A stretch of DNA of 64,000 nucleotides from Diplonema papillatum (GCA_030068145.1 JAPJBO010000114.1:123501-187500), one strand, 5' to 3'; shown: positions 1 through 9,845, counted from the stretch's first letter. Notes: generated by a model from the letters alone, not told the origin. Made by a program: numbers and translations.

Positions 1-239
1 TTCTTTTCTTTCCCACGACGGCAAGACTGGCAAGTGCCAAACTACCCCACTTGAATGCGGTTGACTCCTTTCGGCAACTTTTCTTTGGTTGCTCCTTATT
101 GATGATATTCCTCCTTGCATCCCTGGTCCTTCTTACGTTGTAACTGAGCTTACTCTTTGCAAGCTTGTTTCTTGACGACAACGTGATATGTTGTTGTGTT
201 GAGGTGACATGTAGATGAGATAGCCATATACTGTTTCTG

Positions 240-335
240 TTGACGTGCCGGGAGAAGTTAACCTGTTTCGTGAGCGAACATGATCGCTCGGCTAATCTTC
301 TCCCAACACACGCCAGCGTTCTCTTTCGAGTTTAC
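240..335 (+). repeat. Family L hairpin repeat, copy 1
   Basis: The unit carries two arms, roughly 250-263 and 290-304, that can pair (GGGAGAAGTTAACC against GGCTAATCTTCTCCC). Two other copies lie near 16.2 kb and 25.85 kb. The C-terminal codons of the polyQ reading frame (residues ending KLERERWRVLGED) lie inside this repeat, and the same peptide-like string recurs antisense to the 16.2 kb copy, so this coding end is repeat-derived. Confidence 0.6.
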
Positions 336-1293
336 AAACAGTCGTCTTTACGAAAAGGGAAGCCCCGGCATACTGCAGAGGTGGGTTGGTGCTTCCGCCG
401 TTTGCCGAGAACGGCGAGCTGGGCCGGATGGGTGATAGTTCGGCTTCGTCTGGCGTGATGGGGACGATGGCGGTGTTGGCGAGGAGGCGCGGCGGCGGTG
501 GGACCACTGGGTTGCACGTGGTGAACAAGGCGTCTAGCTTGTTCGCGGAGGAGAGATCGACGGGCGACAGCTCCGTTTCGTTCGGCGTGTTCGACATGAT
601 GGCGGTGTTGGCCAGGCAACGAGGGGCTTCATGCGTTGAGCTTGCCAACCTGTCCAATGCCGGCGGATCTGGGAAGGCCTCGACGCCTCCTTCGGCAACC
701 GCTTCGGCGTCAGGCACGTTGAAGGAACCTTGCCCCGCGTTGCTCGGTGGCATGGACTGCACGCTAGCGGGAGGCTGCTCGAACCACGGCTTCAGGAAGA
801 AGTCGTCTGTCGCGATGCTTGCCCGCTCCGTGACGTCTTCCGCCGCGTTCTGGCAGGTGTCGAGCGGGCTGCAGCCGTCGGCCGCTTCTTCGGTGCCGCC
901 CAACTGGCTCTCCGGGGCGTCGTGGGTGGGGGTGAAGACGTCGACCGGGTCTGCGTGCGACGCGTCGCTCACCACCGCCGCGTTGTCACTCGCGCCGAAC
1001 CCGAAGATGGCGTCGATGTCGACATGGATGTCTTTCTGCTTCGCCTCCAGCACGCCAGGCTGGGCAGCAGGGCTGCTGCCGCCGGCCTTGTCGTCGTCTT
1101 TGCCGTCTTTGTCGCCGTCTTTGTCGCTGTTGTCGTCCTGCTGCTGCTGCTGCTGCTGCTGCTGCGGCGAACTTTCGGCTTCGCCGCCTGCCGCGGCCGG
1201 ACCCCCCCGCGCGGGGGCTGCTGCGCCCTGCAGCGACTCGTGCTGCTTCCGCTCTCGCCGGGCGGCCCTGCGCTGCATGCGGCGCTCCTTCAA
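292..1293 (-). CDS. polyQ / acidic low-complexity protein, probable terminal exon
   Basis: Function not recognised. The open frame has a basic start (MQRRAARRERK, ATG at 1278), a nine-glutamine run, an Asp/Lys-rich stretch (DNSDKDGDKDGKDDDK) and a Pro/Ser/Glu-rich body. Near the C-terminus two diverged copies of an ~28-residue unit occur (LANTAIMSNTPNETELSP and LANTAIVPITPDEAELSP); a protein-level duplication of this kind favours the minus strand over the long antisense frames. The frame stays open upstream to about 1330, where a 52-bp minisatellite begins, so the segment may be a last exon starting near that repeat. The last ~13 residues come from repeat family L. No family assignment is offered; the intron-exon structure is inferred. 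Confidence 0.45.
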   Translation of the reverse strand: MKERRMQRRAARRERKQHESLQGAAAPARGGPAAAGGEAESSPQQQQQQQQQDDNSDKDGDKDGKDDDKAGGSSPAAQPGVLEAKQKDIHVDIDAIFGFGASDNAAVVSDASHADPVDVFTPTHDAPESQLGGTEEAADGCSPLDTCQNAAEDVTERASIATDDFFLKPWFEQPPASVQSMPPSNAGQGSFNVPDAEAVAEGGVEAFPDPPALDRLASSTHEAPRCLANTAIMSNTPNETELSPVDLSSANKLDALFTTCNPVVPPPPRLLANTAIVPITPDEAELSPIRPSSPFSANGGSTNPPLQYAGASLFVKTTVCKLERERWRVLGED

Positions 1294-1332
1294 CAGGCGG
1301 AGGTGCAGAGACAGCGGCGCGGGCGCCTCGTG

Positions 1333-1645
1333 CGTGTCTGTGTGCGTGTTTAAGTTCAGGGCTTTGAGTACCGGAATTGGAATAAGTGTCTGTGTGCGTG
1401 TTTAAGTTCAGGGCTTTGAGTACCGGAATTGGAATAAGTGTCTGTGTGCGTGTTTAAGTTCAGGGCTTTGAGTACCGTAATTGGAATAAGTGTCTTTGTG
1501 CGTGTTTAAGTTCAGGGCTTTGAGTACCGTAATTGGAATAAGTGTCTTTGTGCGTGTTTAAGTTCAGGGCTTTGAGTACCGTAATTGGAATAAGTGTCTG
1601 TGTGCGTGTTTAAGTTCAGGGCTTTGAGTACCGTAATTGGAATAG
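1333..1645 (+). repeat. 52-bp tandem repeat, six copies
   Basis: The block GTTTAAGTTCAGGGCTTTGA recurs at 1348, 1400, 1452, 1504, 1556 and 1608, an exact 52-bp period. Copies differ by a few substitutions (GTGTCTGTG/GTGTCTTTG, CCGGAATT/CCGTAATT). It abuts the 5' side of the polyQ minus-strand frame. Confidence 0.95.
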
Positions 1646-2640
1646 TGCAACGGCTGAGTGTCTTTACACAGGCGGCACATCTCAACCGAGGATGTGGCAA
1701 GCTCTCTCTGTGCAATGAGCTTGGCCGGACTAGCAAGCACCCGTCCTGGTCGCAGTCACTACCTGGGTCACAGTTTTGAATCCTGTTCCGAGTGGCGCGA
1801 ATCACTTGTCGCCAAGCATTCTGCAATGCTGACGACTGCTACCCCTCTGTGCGTGTGTCCGGTTAGGCGGTGCCAGCCTTGCCTTTACCCAAGGCGCCTT
1901 GCCTTTACCCAGAGCCTTGCTTTTACCCACTACAACTTGGACAAAACCGCAGATCATGTTAATTTTGGCCGAAGTCGAAGTGAAGAATCAGACAAAAAGC
2001 TGACTTTGAATGAGCTGAAGCAGGACACTGAGAGGAGACATATGCGGCGCTTCGTCAGGATACTGAGGACGGAGCGCAGAAAAGCTATGAGACGACACTG
2101 TTCGACTCAGTTCCCCGTTCAGAGACGATTGACAGCCTCTTGCGGGTGGATGCTGCGGGCCTTCAGGAACTCGATGCATGCCAAGTTCAAACTGGGCCGC
2201 TTGATTCGGATCGTCAAAGCGTCGTACAAAGACGAAAGAAGCTCTAGGCTGCTGTGTTGCAAAGCGAGCAGGGTACCTTGATGCAAGAGCGGCCGGTGCT
2301 GTTCGGTGAGGATGACCAACGTGACCATTCTCAAGAAACACAACTGGCAGCAGCTGCAGCTGTTGCTCCCGCCCGGCTTTCATTACCAGGCGCACGATGG
2401 TCAGCAGCGTTGTGCCAGTCTTGGTGCGTTCAATCCGAACGGTACAGCTCTTCCCCCGTGAACCACACACTGGAGAAAAAACTAAGTCACGGCCCCGTGC
2501 ACGAAAACCGTACACCGCGAGAGTAGGAGAAAGTAGAAAAGGAAAACTAGAGTTTTCGTTGACTGCACTCCTCTCGAAGAAGAAAGTGGACGGAACGTCC
2601 ACGTTTACTCTCTTTGGAAAAGAGATTATCGCGCAGAAGT
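1646..2640. other. Unassigned; competing reading frames, no clear gene
   Basis: A short CCTTGCCTTTACCC repeat lies at about 1876-1935. Between about 1990 and 2600 both strands are open. The minus strand has a Leu-rich frame at 2119-2343 and a longer one at 1988-2602; the plus strand has an Arg-rich frame ending at 2281. I could not choose between them and recognise no family. The segment may hold an exon or a decayed transposon piece. Confidence 0.3.
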
Positions 2641-2964
2641 GAGGTGAGCAATTTTTCTTTATTGCTTAAGTATACAGTTGGCTTCCCAATCATCAGACTT
2701 TCTTTTAACAGTATTTAACAGCTATAGTAATGGGTATGGTTTTATTTAAGAAGAAGAATGAAAAACGGGGGTTTTGTCAGACGATTGAAAAGGTCCTTCA
2801 CCGCTTTGGGTTTTTCAAAAAAAGAAACCTATTTTCAGCGTCATGCCATCCAGTTTTTGAATGTTGCTCAGTTTCTTGGTGTTGTAAATGACAACTTTTT
2901 TAAAACCTTCTTTACGAGGGCGACCGTATCAGTCTCGCTCGCAGTATCGCTCGAACGACAAAAT
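2641..2964. other. No feature recognised
   Basis: AT-richer sequence with short homopolymers. I see no convincing reading frame or repeat. Confidence 0.4.
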
Positions 2965-3092
2965 GTTTTTCGTTGACCGCACTACCCTGAGCCCAAATCC
3001 GGGACGTGGGTTCAGGTGGCAAATTTGGCAAATGATCATGATCAGAAGGTCCTACTTGGGCGGTTCAGTTTCCTCACACATTGCATGTGGCA
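2965..3092 (+). repeat. Family F repeat, copy 1
   Basis: The core reads CGTTGACCGCACTACCCTGA, then GGCAAATTTGGCAAATGATC (continuing ATGATCAG) and CACACATTGCATGTGGC. Further copies are at 4473, 21015, 21945 and 63070, all in the same orientation. The unit contains the palindrome TGATCATGATCA. Confidence 0.85.
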
Positions 3093-3095
3093 AAA

Positions 3096-3262
3096 ACAAA
3101 ATGCCCAGGTGCCATTTGACGCAAAGACCGGGCCATTGGCCTTAGCGGGAACACTGGGCGCCGTAGCCGCGTTCTCCGGGAAGGCACTCAGCTTGACCTC
3201 CTCCCAGTCAACGGCATCCGGGACGCAGTCGTCTTTCGACTTGGGCAGCTCAGCCATTTCTA
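3096..3262 (-). CDS. Short coding segment (MAELPKSKDD...), partial exon
   Basis: The minus strand encodes about 53 residues beginning MAELPKSKDDCVPDAVDWEE, with coding-like composition and no repeats. The preceding sequence ends ATCTTAG directly before AAATGG, so the ATG either sits just inside a 3' splice acceptor or is a start codon in good context. Downstream the frame runs into repeat family F, which probably truncates it. It could be the next exon of the acidic-tailed protein at 3451-4014, but no donor was proven. Function unknown. Confidence 0.35.
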
Positions 3263-3279
3263 AGATTATTTCTTTGTTT

Positions 3280-3433
3280 GTGCGTGCCGGTTGATCGTTT
3301 TCCCACTTGTATTTACCCTGTGTGTATTCAGGTAAGGAATTCTGATCAACCACCAAAACACGCTGCCTACGCCTTTTTAGCCTGCACAATACATTGAAGG
3401 GCAACCCACAAGATTGTTAGTACTAAAAAAAAA
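3280..3433 (+). repeat. Family E repeat, copy 1 (intron-like)
   Basis: The unit runs from GTGCGTGCCGGTTGATCG to TTGTTAGTACTA followed by an A-tract. It contains the inverted pair GGTTGATC...GATCAACC, and a 49-nt stretch (3332-3380) starting GTAAGG after CAG and ending in CTTTTTAG. Other copies are at 6130 (partial), 20815 (reverse), 25337, 26150, 28292 and 31900. Confidence 0.85.
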
Positions 3434-3450
3434 AGGAAGGGTGCAAGCAC

Positions 3451-4014
3451 CTGTCGCATCCTTGTCGTCGTCATCGTCGACGTCTGCGTTTTCGCCGTTT
3501 TCTTTGTCAGAGTCGGAATCGGACGAGTCGGACGAGTCGTCGAGGGGCCCTTCGTTGGGAAGGACCACCTGCGCCGCCTGTTCCCGCAGCTCGTTCTGCA
3601 GGGCGGTGATGGTGACGTCCGTCGGGTTGTGGCACACGTCGGCGATGAGCCTCCGGACCCTGGCTTCGTCGAGCTCGAAGGCCTGTCGGAGGCTCCACTC
3701 CGTCGCCGTCAGCGCGACGAAGCACGCTTCGACAGACGTCGGGGACACCGGCTCGTCGGCGGCGCCGTCCGCGTAGTCCTTGTCTTCTGCGGCGGAGCTC
3801 CTCGGCTCGCGGATGACCAGGTCCGCTTCGGTGATGCCGCTCTCGTGGATGGTGCACTGCCAGCAGAGGCCTTCCTTTTTCGCCGCCGGTTCGCCACCCT
3901 TCCGCAGCTTCTTCCGCGTCTCGCCCTCGATCTGCTTCTTCAGCAACGCGTTGAAGAAGCCCTTCTTCCCGTCGGCAGCGTCGTCGCCGCCGCGCGACAG
4001 CGCGTTTGGATATC
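3451..4014 (-). CDS. Exon of an unidentified acidic-tailed protein
   Basis: The exon is bounded by an acceptor-like CCCACCCAAGCAG (its 3' end at about 4015) and a donor-like CAG/GTGCTT at 3451/3450. It encodes about 187 residues: a basic Lys/Arg-rich start (FFNALLKKQIEGETRKKLRK), a CWQC pair, a central region (SLRQAFELDEARVRRLIADV, then a helix around ITALQNELREQAAQVVLP), and a Ser/Asp/Glu-rich tail (DDSSDSSDSDSDKENG). The start is not in this segment. The nearest upstream coding exon on this strand is the zinc exon at 5339-5550, which may belong to the same gene. Function unknown. A partial copy of the exon sits about 550 bp upstream. Confidence 0.5.
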
Positions 4015-4054
4015 TGCTTGGGTGGGGGAATCTTCAAAGGGGGGGAGACATCTT

Positions 4055-4135
4055 TAGTTTAATGCTTAGACAGAGCACTGCCTCTGCATGGTTGATACTA
4101 TGCATCAAGTCTTCTTGAAGGAAGAGAGAGAGAGA
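4055..4135 (+). repeat. Family D multi-hairpin repeat, diverged copy
   Basis: Stem 1 is AGACAG-AGCA-CTGCCT (4068-4083, one mismatch), stem 2 TTGAT...ATCAA (4092-4108), and stem 3 around CTTCTTGAAGGAAG. Other copies are at 27.3, 37.6, 46.95 and 57.7 kb. A GA/GT microsatellite follows at 4122-4155. Confidence 0.7.
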
Positions 4136-4289
4136 GCGTGTGTGTGTGTGTGCAGGGACCACCTCTCCGGGGAGTTTTCGGTCTCCTCACTTCGTTTCGT
4201 GCTGCTACGGCGGGCGTAAGTGGCTCCGGAGGCGCGCTGCAGGTTGCGGCTCTGCGACAGTGCGTGGCGGCGCCGAAGCACTCTGGCGC

Positions 4290-4472
4290 TGCACTCCGTT
4301 GCCGTCCGCTTCGACAGACGTCGGGGACACCGGCTCGTCGGCGGCGCCGTCCGCGTAGTCCTTGTCTTCTGCGGCGGAGCTCCTCGGCTCGCGGATGACC
4401 AGGTCCGCTTCGGTGATGCCGCTCTCGTGGAGGGTGCACTGCCAGCAGAGGCCTTCCTTTTTCGCCGCCGGT
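4290..4472 (-). pseudogene. Partial duplicate of the exon at 3451-4014
   Basis: The peptide AAKKEGLCWQCTLHESGITE and the following ~45 residues repeat the exon at 3451-4014 with few changes. The copy lacks about 16 nt (AGCGCGACGAAGCAC region), which shifts the frame, and then runs into unrelated sequence. At the other end it is fused to repeat F at 4473, with GGTTC shared by both partners. Confidence 0.75.
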
Positions 4473-4552
4473 TCAGGTGGCAAATTGGCAAATGATCATG
4501 ATCAGAAGGTCCTACTCGGGCGGTTCAGTTTCCTCACACATTGCATGTGGCT
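4473..4552 (+). repeat. Family F repeat, 5'-truncated copy
   Basis: The unit starts inside family F at GGTTCAGGTGGCAAATTGGC and ends at GCATGTGGC. Its left edge coincides with the end of the exon duplicate. Confidence 0.8.
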
Positions 4553-4663
4553 AAAATTTTTGAAAGGGGAGGTCGAATAATAACAGGCATTTGACGCGTC
4601 TGGTTGTCTAAAAACACTACCGCTATATGATCCTGCTACTGTTCGGCTACCCGGCTTCTAGCG

Positions 4664-4735
4664 TTTATTGTGGTTTAGAGGTTCGGTGTTTTAGGGTCTC
4701 CGGTGACCATCGAGGCTGTGAGGCGGGTAGTATGA
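4664..4735 (+). repeat. Family C repeat copy
   Basis: Begins TAGCGTTTATTGTGG, followed by GGTTCGGTGTTTTAGGGTCT, CCGGTGACCATCGAGGC. The core is shared with families A/C throughout the window (7790, 18392, 25684, 26005, 42150, 44590, 48265, 58570 and others). Confidence 0.7.
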
Positions 4736-4795
4736 GGGAAGTAGGTATGATGAAGTGGACGTTTCAAGGCAAACCTTGGGTCATACTCAAAAAGG

Positions 4796-4925
4796 GGGTT
4801 TCGTAGGTCAAAAATGGGAACCGAGGGGTGCATTTGAAAGATTTCGTGGCAGGTCTTTCAAATGCGCACCTCGACGCTGAATGAATACACATGGAAGTGA
4901 CCCAGGACGGGCACACGTGGCGTTT
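4796..4925 (+). repeat. Remnant related to the left end of the piggyBac element
   Basis: Shares GTCAAAAATGGG, GTGCATTT, TCTTTCAAATGCGCACCTC and TACACATG in the same order as 32560-32690 inside the piggyBac element. No TTAA-type terminus was found here. From 4927 to 5335 there is only a repeat (5100-5215) also seen at 55500-55600 and, inverted, at 10340-10395. Confidence 0.6.
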
Positions 4926-5338
4926 TGCAGACCCGCAAATTAATGAATTACCTGCGCCATATGGCGTAGTTCGTCAGTATGTGGTTAACTACGGCTGGCC
5001 AAGCCTCTTCGTCTCAGGGTTCGCTCTTGAACCCAGACCAATCCAAAGTCAGAGCTCATCAGTTGGTCCTTTGAGCAAGAACGTGCAAGGAACCGAACTG
5101 TGCTCAACACCGCACTGCGCCCGTGTTTCGGTCCTTAAGCCACGGATACACAAGACGGGCCATCATCAGAGCGGAATCTGAGCGTCTGCAGACAGGACAG
5201 CGGTGTGAGTTTTTCAGGAGGGTAGGTGGCTCGGCTATCTACTAAGATAATGCAGCGCGTTCTTTTCTTGCAGGGTGGATGCCGGAGGAACCTTCACAAA
5301 GAGACCTTGCTGCGGAACAAAACGGCGCGTGCACATAC

Positions 5339-5550
5339 CTGCAGCACCAGCAACTGACGGTGGATTCGCCATCGACGACGTACCATACCCTCTTCCCGCA
5401 TTTGCCGCAAAAGATGCTGCTCCACTCTGAGTGAGCTTGCGCTCGCGTGTACACAGTGGGGTCGCTCTGGTACAGCCCCTCGCACACGATGCAGCGCCGC
5501 ATCAGCTGCTGCTCTTTATCGCGCCGACTCGCAGACGAGAGAAACGCCAT
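5339..5550 (-). CDS. Zinc-binding (three CxxC) exon
   Basis: The frame from ATG 5550 reads MAFLSSASRRDKEQQ, then CIVC (x~24) CGKC and CWCC, consistent with a small zinc ribbon/treble-clef-like module. The exon ends TGCTGGTGCTGCAG and is followed exactly by GTATGTGC, a textbook 5' splice donor (intron starts at 5338). The frame is also open upstream of ATG 5550 as far as about 5607, so the exon may start earlier. No specific family was recognised. The next exon-like segment downstream is at 3451-4014. Confidence 0.5.
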
Positions 5551-6915
5551 CCCGCCTCTCTCACAGACGCGGGCGGGTTGTCGTGTGGGCAGCCTTCGGA
5601 TCCCCAACGGAGGGGAGGAGATGGGGAGGGGACCAGGGGGTGCGGTCTGCCCCGTTCCCCGTCCTGTAGGGGGGGGGGGGGGTTATTTATGGTCCATGGA
5701 ATTCTCGTCGCCACTTCCGGACGAACTGCCAGGCTAATTCAAGAAAGTTCGCGGGCGAGAGGCCAAAGAATGGTCGAAAGTGGTCGCTTTTTGCTGTATA
5801 GGAAAGATCTGACACAAATCTTTGAAATGCGTCCTTCATCGAGCAGAAGTCCTGCGAGCTCTCAACGGATACCTGAGGTTTGCCATGGAGCCCCCCTCTT
5901 TTCCGAAACTACCCATCCGTCCTAAAGTGGTTAATATCCCCGACACACTTGAAACGTTCTTCTCTTGTATCCCAATGGTGCAAGCTCTAGTCTTTTGTTT
6001 ATGCTCTCCCTTGCCTCTTGCTGGTGGTTCGCACAATACGCTGATGCCCTCTCTCTGCCACCGCCCTCGCTGGATCCCGACGTTGCTACACTCCGCCCAG
6101 CCCCACGCCTCTCGTTGCTGCCTTTTTGCGTGGTTGCCTGCAAAATACGTTGAAGGGCAAACCCGCAAGATTGTTCGTACTAACAATCTAAAAAGACTTG
6201 AAAAGCCTGTAACGCAAGGGCCACACTTCTTGACCTCCCTCCTCCCGACTCCCTCCTACTTGTTGGACTGCTTTCTTGTGTGAAGCGACCGGCATGTCTT
6301 TTCGCGAATGGGGTAAACAGACGGGAGCTTTCTCTTCCTGCGTGGCAAGTTGGACTTGGAAATGCCGGAGAACGAGCAAATGTCAGCATCTAGTCACTCA
6401 GGTCCTGAATGCCTTTGCGTTTCGTCCACCTCCTGGCGTCCTCCTTGGCGAAGTGGCACAGTTGTAGCACACACGACGCCCAATGATTGGGGCTTGCACC
6501 TTTTTTTTGCTACCGTCGATCCCGAGGGACGATATCTGGTGTCTTGCGATCTTTGCTTGCTTGGTAAGGAGCTTGGTGACGCGCTTCCTTAGAGTGAAAG
6601 AAAAGTATGCCAAAACCAGCTAGCTCGCTCTCATACAGGATGCTCAATTTACTTCTCGGCTATCTTTTATTTTCTTTTTGCCACGCGCCAAGCAAGACTT
6701 TGTTCGGAGAGACATTGCGGCTCGTCAAGTCTGCAGAAACTGCCGGACCGCTCTCTCTCTCGCATAAAAATTGCCGTCAGCAGCCACTAGCAGTACTGCC
6801 ACCTAGGAGCGTAGTCCTACGAGGACATGTGAACGGTAGGTGGTGCGCCATAGCACCACACACAGCCCACAGAGCACTACGTAGTATCCTCTACGGGCTG
6901 TAACGGAAAAGTTAA
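5551..6915. other. Mostly unannotated; poly-G and a family E fragment
   Basis: A G15-type run lies near 5665-5680. A family E 3' fragment is at about 6130-6185 (GTTGAAGGGCAAACCCGCAA, then TTCGTACTAA). The rest shows no convincing frame or repeat. Confidence 0.4.
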
Positions 6916-7222
6916 TTTTTTTTTTTTTACATAAGAGCCAGCTTGAAAGGAAATGCTCGACGATGCTGCCCGACAAAGAACAGAAGGGATCCCAAGTGCT
7001 GTAACTACCGAACCACGTGTTCAACGGACGTGAGGTCATGCGGGTCTACCCCTACACGACAAATCACACAAACACAACAGGTCAAAGTCCTGAGTGAGAA
7101 AACAACACACGGTGGTGTAAGCAAAGAACAAATCAGATTGTGTTTGTATTGTGTTTGCCCCTTACCTCTATATTTCCCCCCTTCCATTCGGAGTCAAAGC
7201 AGCTACCTCGAGTATTTTTTTC
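6916..7222 (-). mobile_element. Family B SINE-like unit, full length
   Basis: Reading the minus strand, the unit starts near ACTCGAGGTAGCTGC, passes CGTGTAGGGGTAGACCCGCA and CGTCCGTTGAACACGTGG, and ends GGCTCTTATGT followed by an A-run. The same ~300-bp unit with an A-rich 3' end occurs at 18717, 26877, 43157 (split), 49480 (split) and as partial copies. There is no coding capacity. The A-tail and dispersed copies suggest retroposition; an RNA polymerase III promoter was not established. Confidence 0.7.
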
Positions 7223-7424
7223 TTTGGACCAACCACGCCGGCTACGGTCCGCGAGAATTGTCGCGCCGTTGTGTGCCATTCCGGCGAGGTTCGTCGGCCC
7301 GTGTTTGGTCGCGGTCCTTGTGAGTTGGGCGCCACCTCCGAGACCCGTCGGGCTTCGGCTGAGGTCTGGGAGGAGTAGTCGCTGAGATATCGTCGACCGC
7401 ACAAAAAACAATACTCGGAGGCCC

Positions 7425-7630
7425 CGCCCGGTGCTGAGAGTGGAAAAGACAGTACAACTCAAAAAAAAACGGGTCTTCTTTCGTGTTGAACGCTACCCGC
7501 ATCCCTCATGTGTGGTTTGATGCCAGCATCAAACACTACATGAGAGGCAGGATCCTACCCCCAGTTGCATTTGTCGGGCAGCATCGTCGAGCATTTTCTT
7601 TCAAGCTGGCGCTTATGTAAAAAGGTGACG
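7425..7630 (+). repeat. Family N/B composite with a 40-bp hairpin
   Basis: The left part matches family N (ACAGTACAACTC, GGGTCTTC, GTTGAACGC) and the right part the family B 3' tail (TCGTCGAGCATTTTCTTTCA, GGCGCTTATGT, A-run). At 7505-7544 two 19-nt arms (CTCATGTGTGGTTTGATGC and GCATCAAACACTACATGAG) pair at 17 of 19 positions. Confidence 0.6.
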
Positions 7631-8483
7631 TGGCTCTTCTTATTTACGCACAGCCGGAAAAAAAGAGGATGCTCCTTTTTTACTTGGTGCCATGTGTGTA
7701 TATATAACATGTTGAGTTTCACAGCGGGCCGTGCACAGAAGTTCTATAATTCTGATCTCGGCGACACCATTACTAGCAGGTGTTTGTGGTTTGAGGGCCT
7801 TAGAGTCTCCGGCTGGCATTTGAGGCTGGGTAGTGACGGGGGTGGCACACGCCCCATGTTGTGACAAGCACGACCGGCGCCCAGATCACATCTCTCCTGC
7901 GACGAATGTTTTCTTGAAATCATTCTTCAAAAATACGAGCTCGTCACTCGCACAACCGCGGCTGATACAAAACTAATGATGATGATGATGGGAAGAGAGA
8001 GTTGTTTTCGTTGAACGCAGTGTTTGATCGTTTTTACGCAAAGCTGGATTCAGGACACAAGTGAAAACGCCACGGTTTGCGGCGGTGAGCTTCCTCCTCC
8101 ATTTCATGCTTGGTAAAACAGAATTTCTCGCGAAAAGAGTCGCCCGCCACGTCACGCGGCACAAACGCAATCTCTGCAGTCTTTGCATGCTTTCGAAAAA
8201 GGGGCGCCCGGCTGCGTGCCCAGTGCTAAAGGGGGGGTATTCGACCCCTACCCTTTACCAAAGGTTCGTTCCTTTTCCTAGCTTGCATTGCCAATTCATG
8301 AGCGGCCCCCCCTTTTTTTTTCCTGGTGTGGAGGCGCAACAACCGGCAACACAGGTACTTCATACATCGAAGGGCTAGGGCGGTGCGTCTGCACGGGGCA
8401 ACCCGCTTATCAAATTTGACCAATTCAAGGGTGGCCTGCTCCTCAGAAACTGGAAAGAAACTGAAAGGGCATAAAGGCTGTAT
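7631..8483. other. No gene recognised
   Basis: Contains a family C-like core at about 7783-7835 (CCTTAGAGTCTCCGGCTGGC) and a poly-T tract near 8310. No convincing reading frame. Confidence 0.4.
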
Positions 8484-8648
8484 TGAGCCGGTCCAGATAG
8501 ACTGTTGATAGACTGCGAGAGCCTACAATCGCCCGCGATAGCCTCACGATAGTTTCAGCTTAGTGTGAGTTTGATCCGATAGCCTGTGCTGGCCTGATAG
8601 GCAGCGGGCAGTTCGATGCACTTCCAGGAAATAGGGGGGACCGGCTCA
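8484..8648 (+). mobile_element. TIR mini-element (TGAGCCGGTCC family), copy 1
   Basis: Starts TGAGCCGGTCC (8484-8494), ends GGACCGGCTCA (8638-8648), 165 bp, flanked on both sides by TGTAT (8479-8483 and 8649-8653), a perfect 5-bp target duplication. There is no reading frame, so it is a MITE-type non-autonomous element. The interior contains TGATAGACTG and GATAGCCTGTGCTGGCC, related to the 10-bp unit expanded in copy 2. Confidence 0.85.
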
Positions 8649-8653
8649 TGTAT

Positions 8654-9690
8654 AGAACCGCGTAGCAGCGCTGTTGGCGTCTTTGCACACGCGTGTCTCG
8701 AGAAGGGGAAGATCCGTGTCGAATGTGTGGGTGTGGGAGCTAGCGCTTACACTCCACCCCCTCCGACAGTGACGTTAAGACACCATAACCATCTGTACTC
8801 ATTTGACGACGTGCGTCACGCCTTCCGTTGGGGTTTTCTTGGACGCAAGCCTTTCGATTTTAAGGGCATTCTTTTCCTCGCATTGTGTGATAGGTTTAAG
8901 CTTGGCGCAGACCTTCAACAGCTAAGGCTGTTGAAGAGTTGCGTGCAGGCAACTTGGCTTTTTGTTCTGTATGCCGAAATGAAACAGGGGGAAGGTCAAG
9001 ATACTCTTCTGAGCACTATTCCGGATTTGTGAAGCACGGGGAGCAGCGCAGAAATGTAGTAAGCCGGTTGCGGACTGCGGTTTACTGAGGTTGGCATATC
9101 GAATTGTCATCATTGTTCGTAACCAATCCGGACCACTTCAACAGGAGGTGGGTTGTGGTGAGTATAAACGTAAGATAGAATCCCGCCCTCCCTTTGGCTC
9201 CGGGGTGATTGTCTTGGTGGGCGTTGGTACGTCCAGACTGTTCCTTTCACCGTTCGGGAGTCAGTCTGTTGCTAGGTTAAAATGGTTTTGGCAGATTGCT
9301 TTCCTTTCTCTTCGACTTGTCTCCGAGGAAAGCGCGTTGAATAAGTTGAAATGGGTTTGAGTTGTTAGCTTGATTCGTAGAAACTGACGAACGTTCATGA
9401 TCTGTACGTCGCGCAGCAATTCTTTTTCAGCCAGACTTCCAGGATTTCAAAAGAGTATAATATTACTCAGGTTGGGCCAGTATTATGAGTCTCCGGTTGA
9501 CGCCGCTGAGGCTCGGAGTCAAATGTTAAGAGGGGAAGAAGAAGGGGCTTTGGGGACTGCAAGAACGTGCTTTTTTTTTGATGGAGGTAACGACCATTTC
9601 TCCGTCGTGCTTGGCATGGATGTGCGCCCAGCACCGCCCGCAGTGGTCCCGTCCGCGCCCGGTGTTCTACGGATATCTGGAACGCGGCGC
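8654..9690. other. No gene recognised
   Basis: Contains a family C-like core near 9480-9520 (TATGAGTCTCCGGTTGACG). Short frames occur on both strands without family resemblance. Confidence 0.4.
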
Positions 9691-9691
9691 A

Positions 9692-9845
9692 AGCTGCTTG
9701 GGGACACAACTGGCGTCGAGGTACGTCTCCTGGAATGGGGTATCCACAGAGGGTGAGAGTCCCGTATTTCCTCGACGAGCCATGGTTAACTCCTTGCTAG
9801 CTCGAGTCGCTCAGTTTTCGAATGCTGAGCTAATCGGCATTCCTC
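9692..9845 (+). pseudogene. LSU (28S) rRNA fragment, 5' domain
   Basis: GTACGTCTCCTGGAATGGGG, then CACAGAGGGTGAGAGTCCCGT, later CGAGTCGCTCAGTTTT and GAATGCTGAGCT, follow in order the eukaryotic 28S segment that reads GTCTCCTGGAA...ATAGAGGGTGAGAGTCCCGT...GAGTCGAGTTGTTTGGGAATGCAGCTC. Only this short segment is present, so it is a fragment and not a functional gene. Related fragments are at 15751, 15915, 16462 and, inverted, 47049. Confidence 0.75.

Noticed and set aside
386-1405. Plus-strand frames opposite the polyQ exon, including a Leu/Cys run
   Set aside because: The internal amino-acid duplication and typical composition are on the minus strand.
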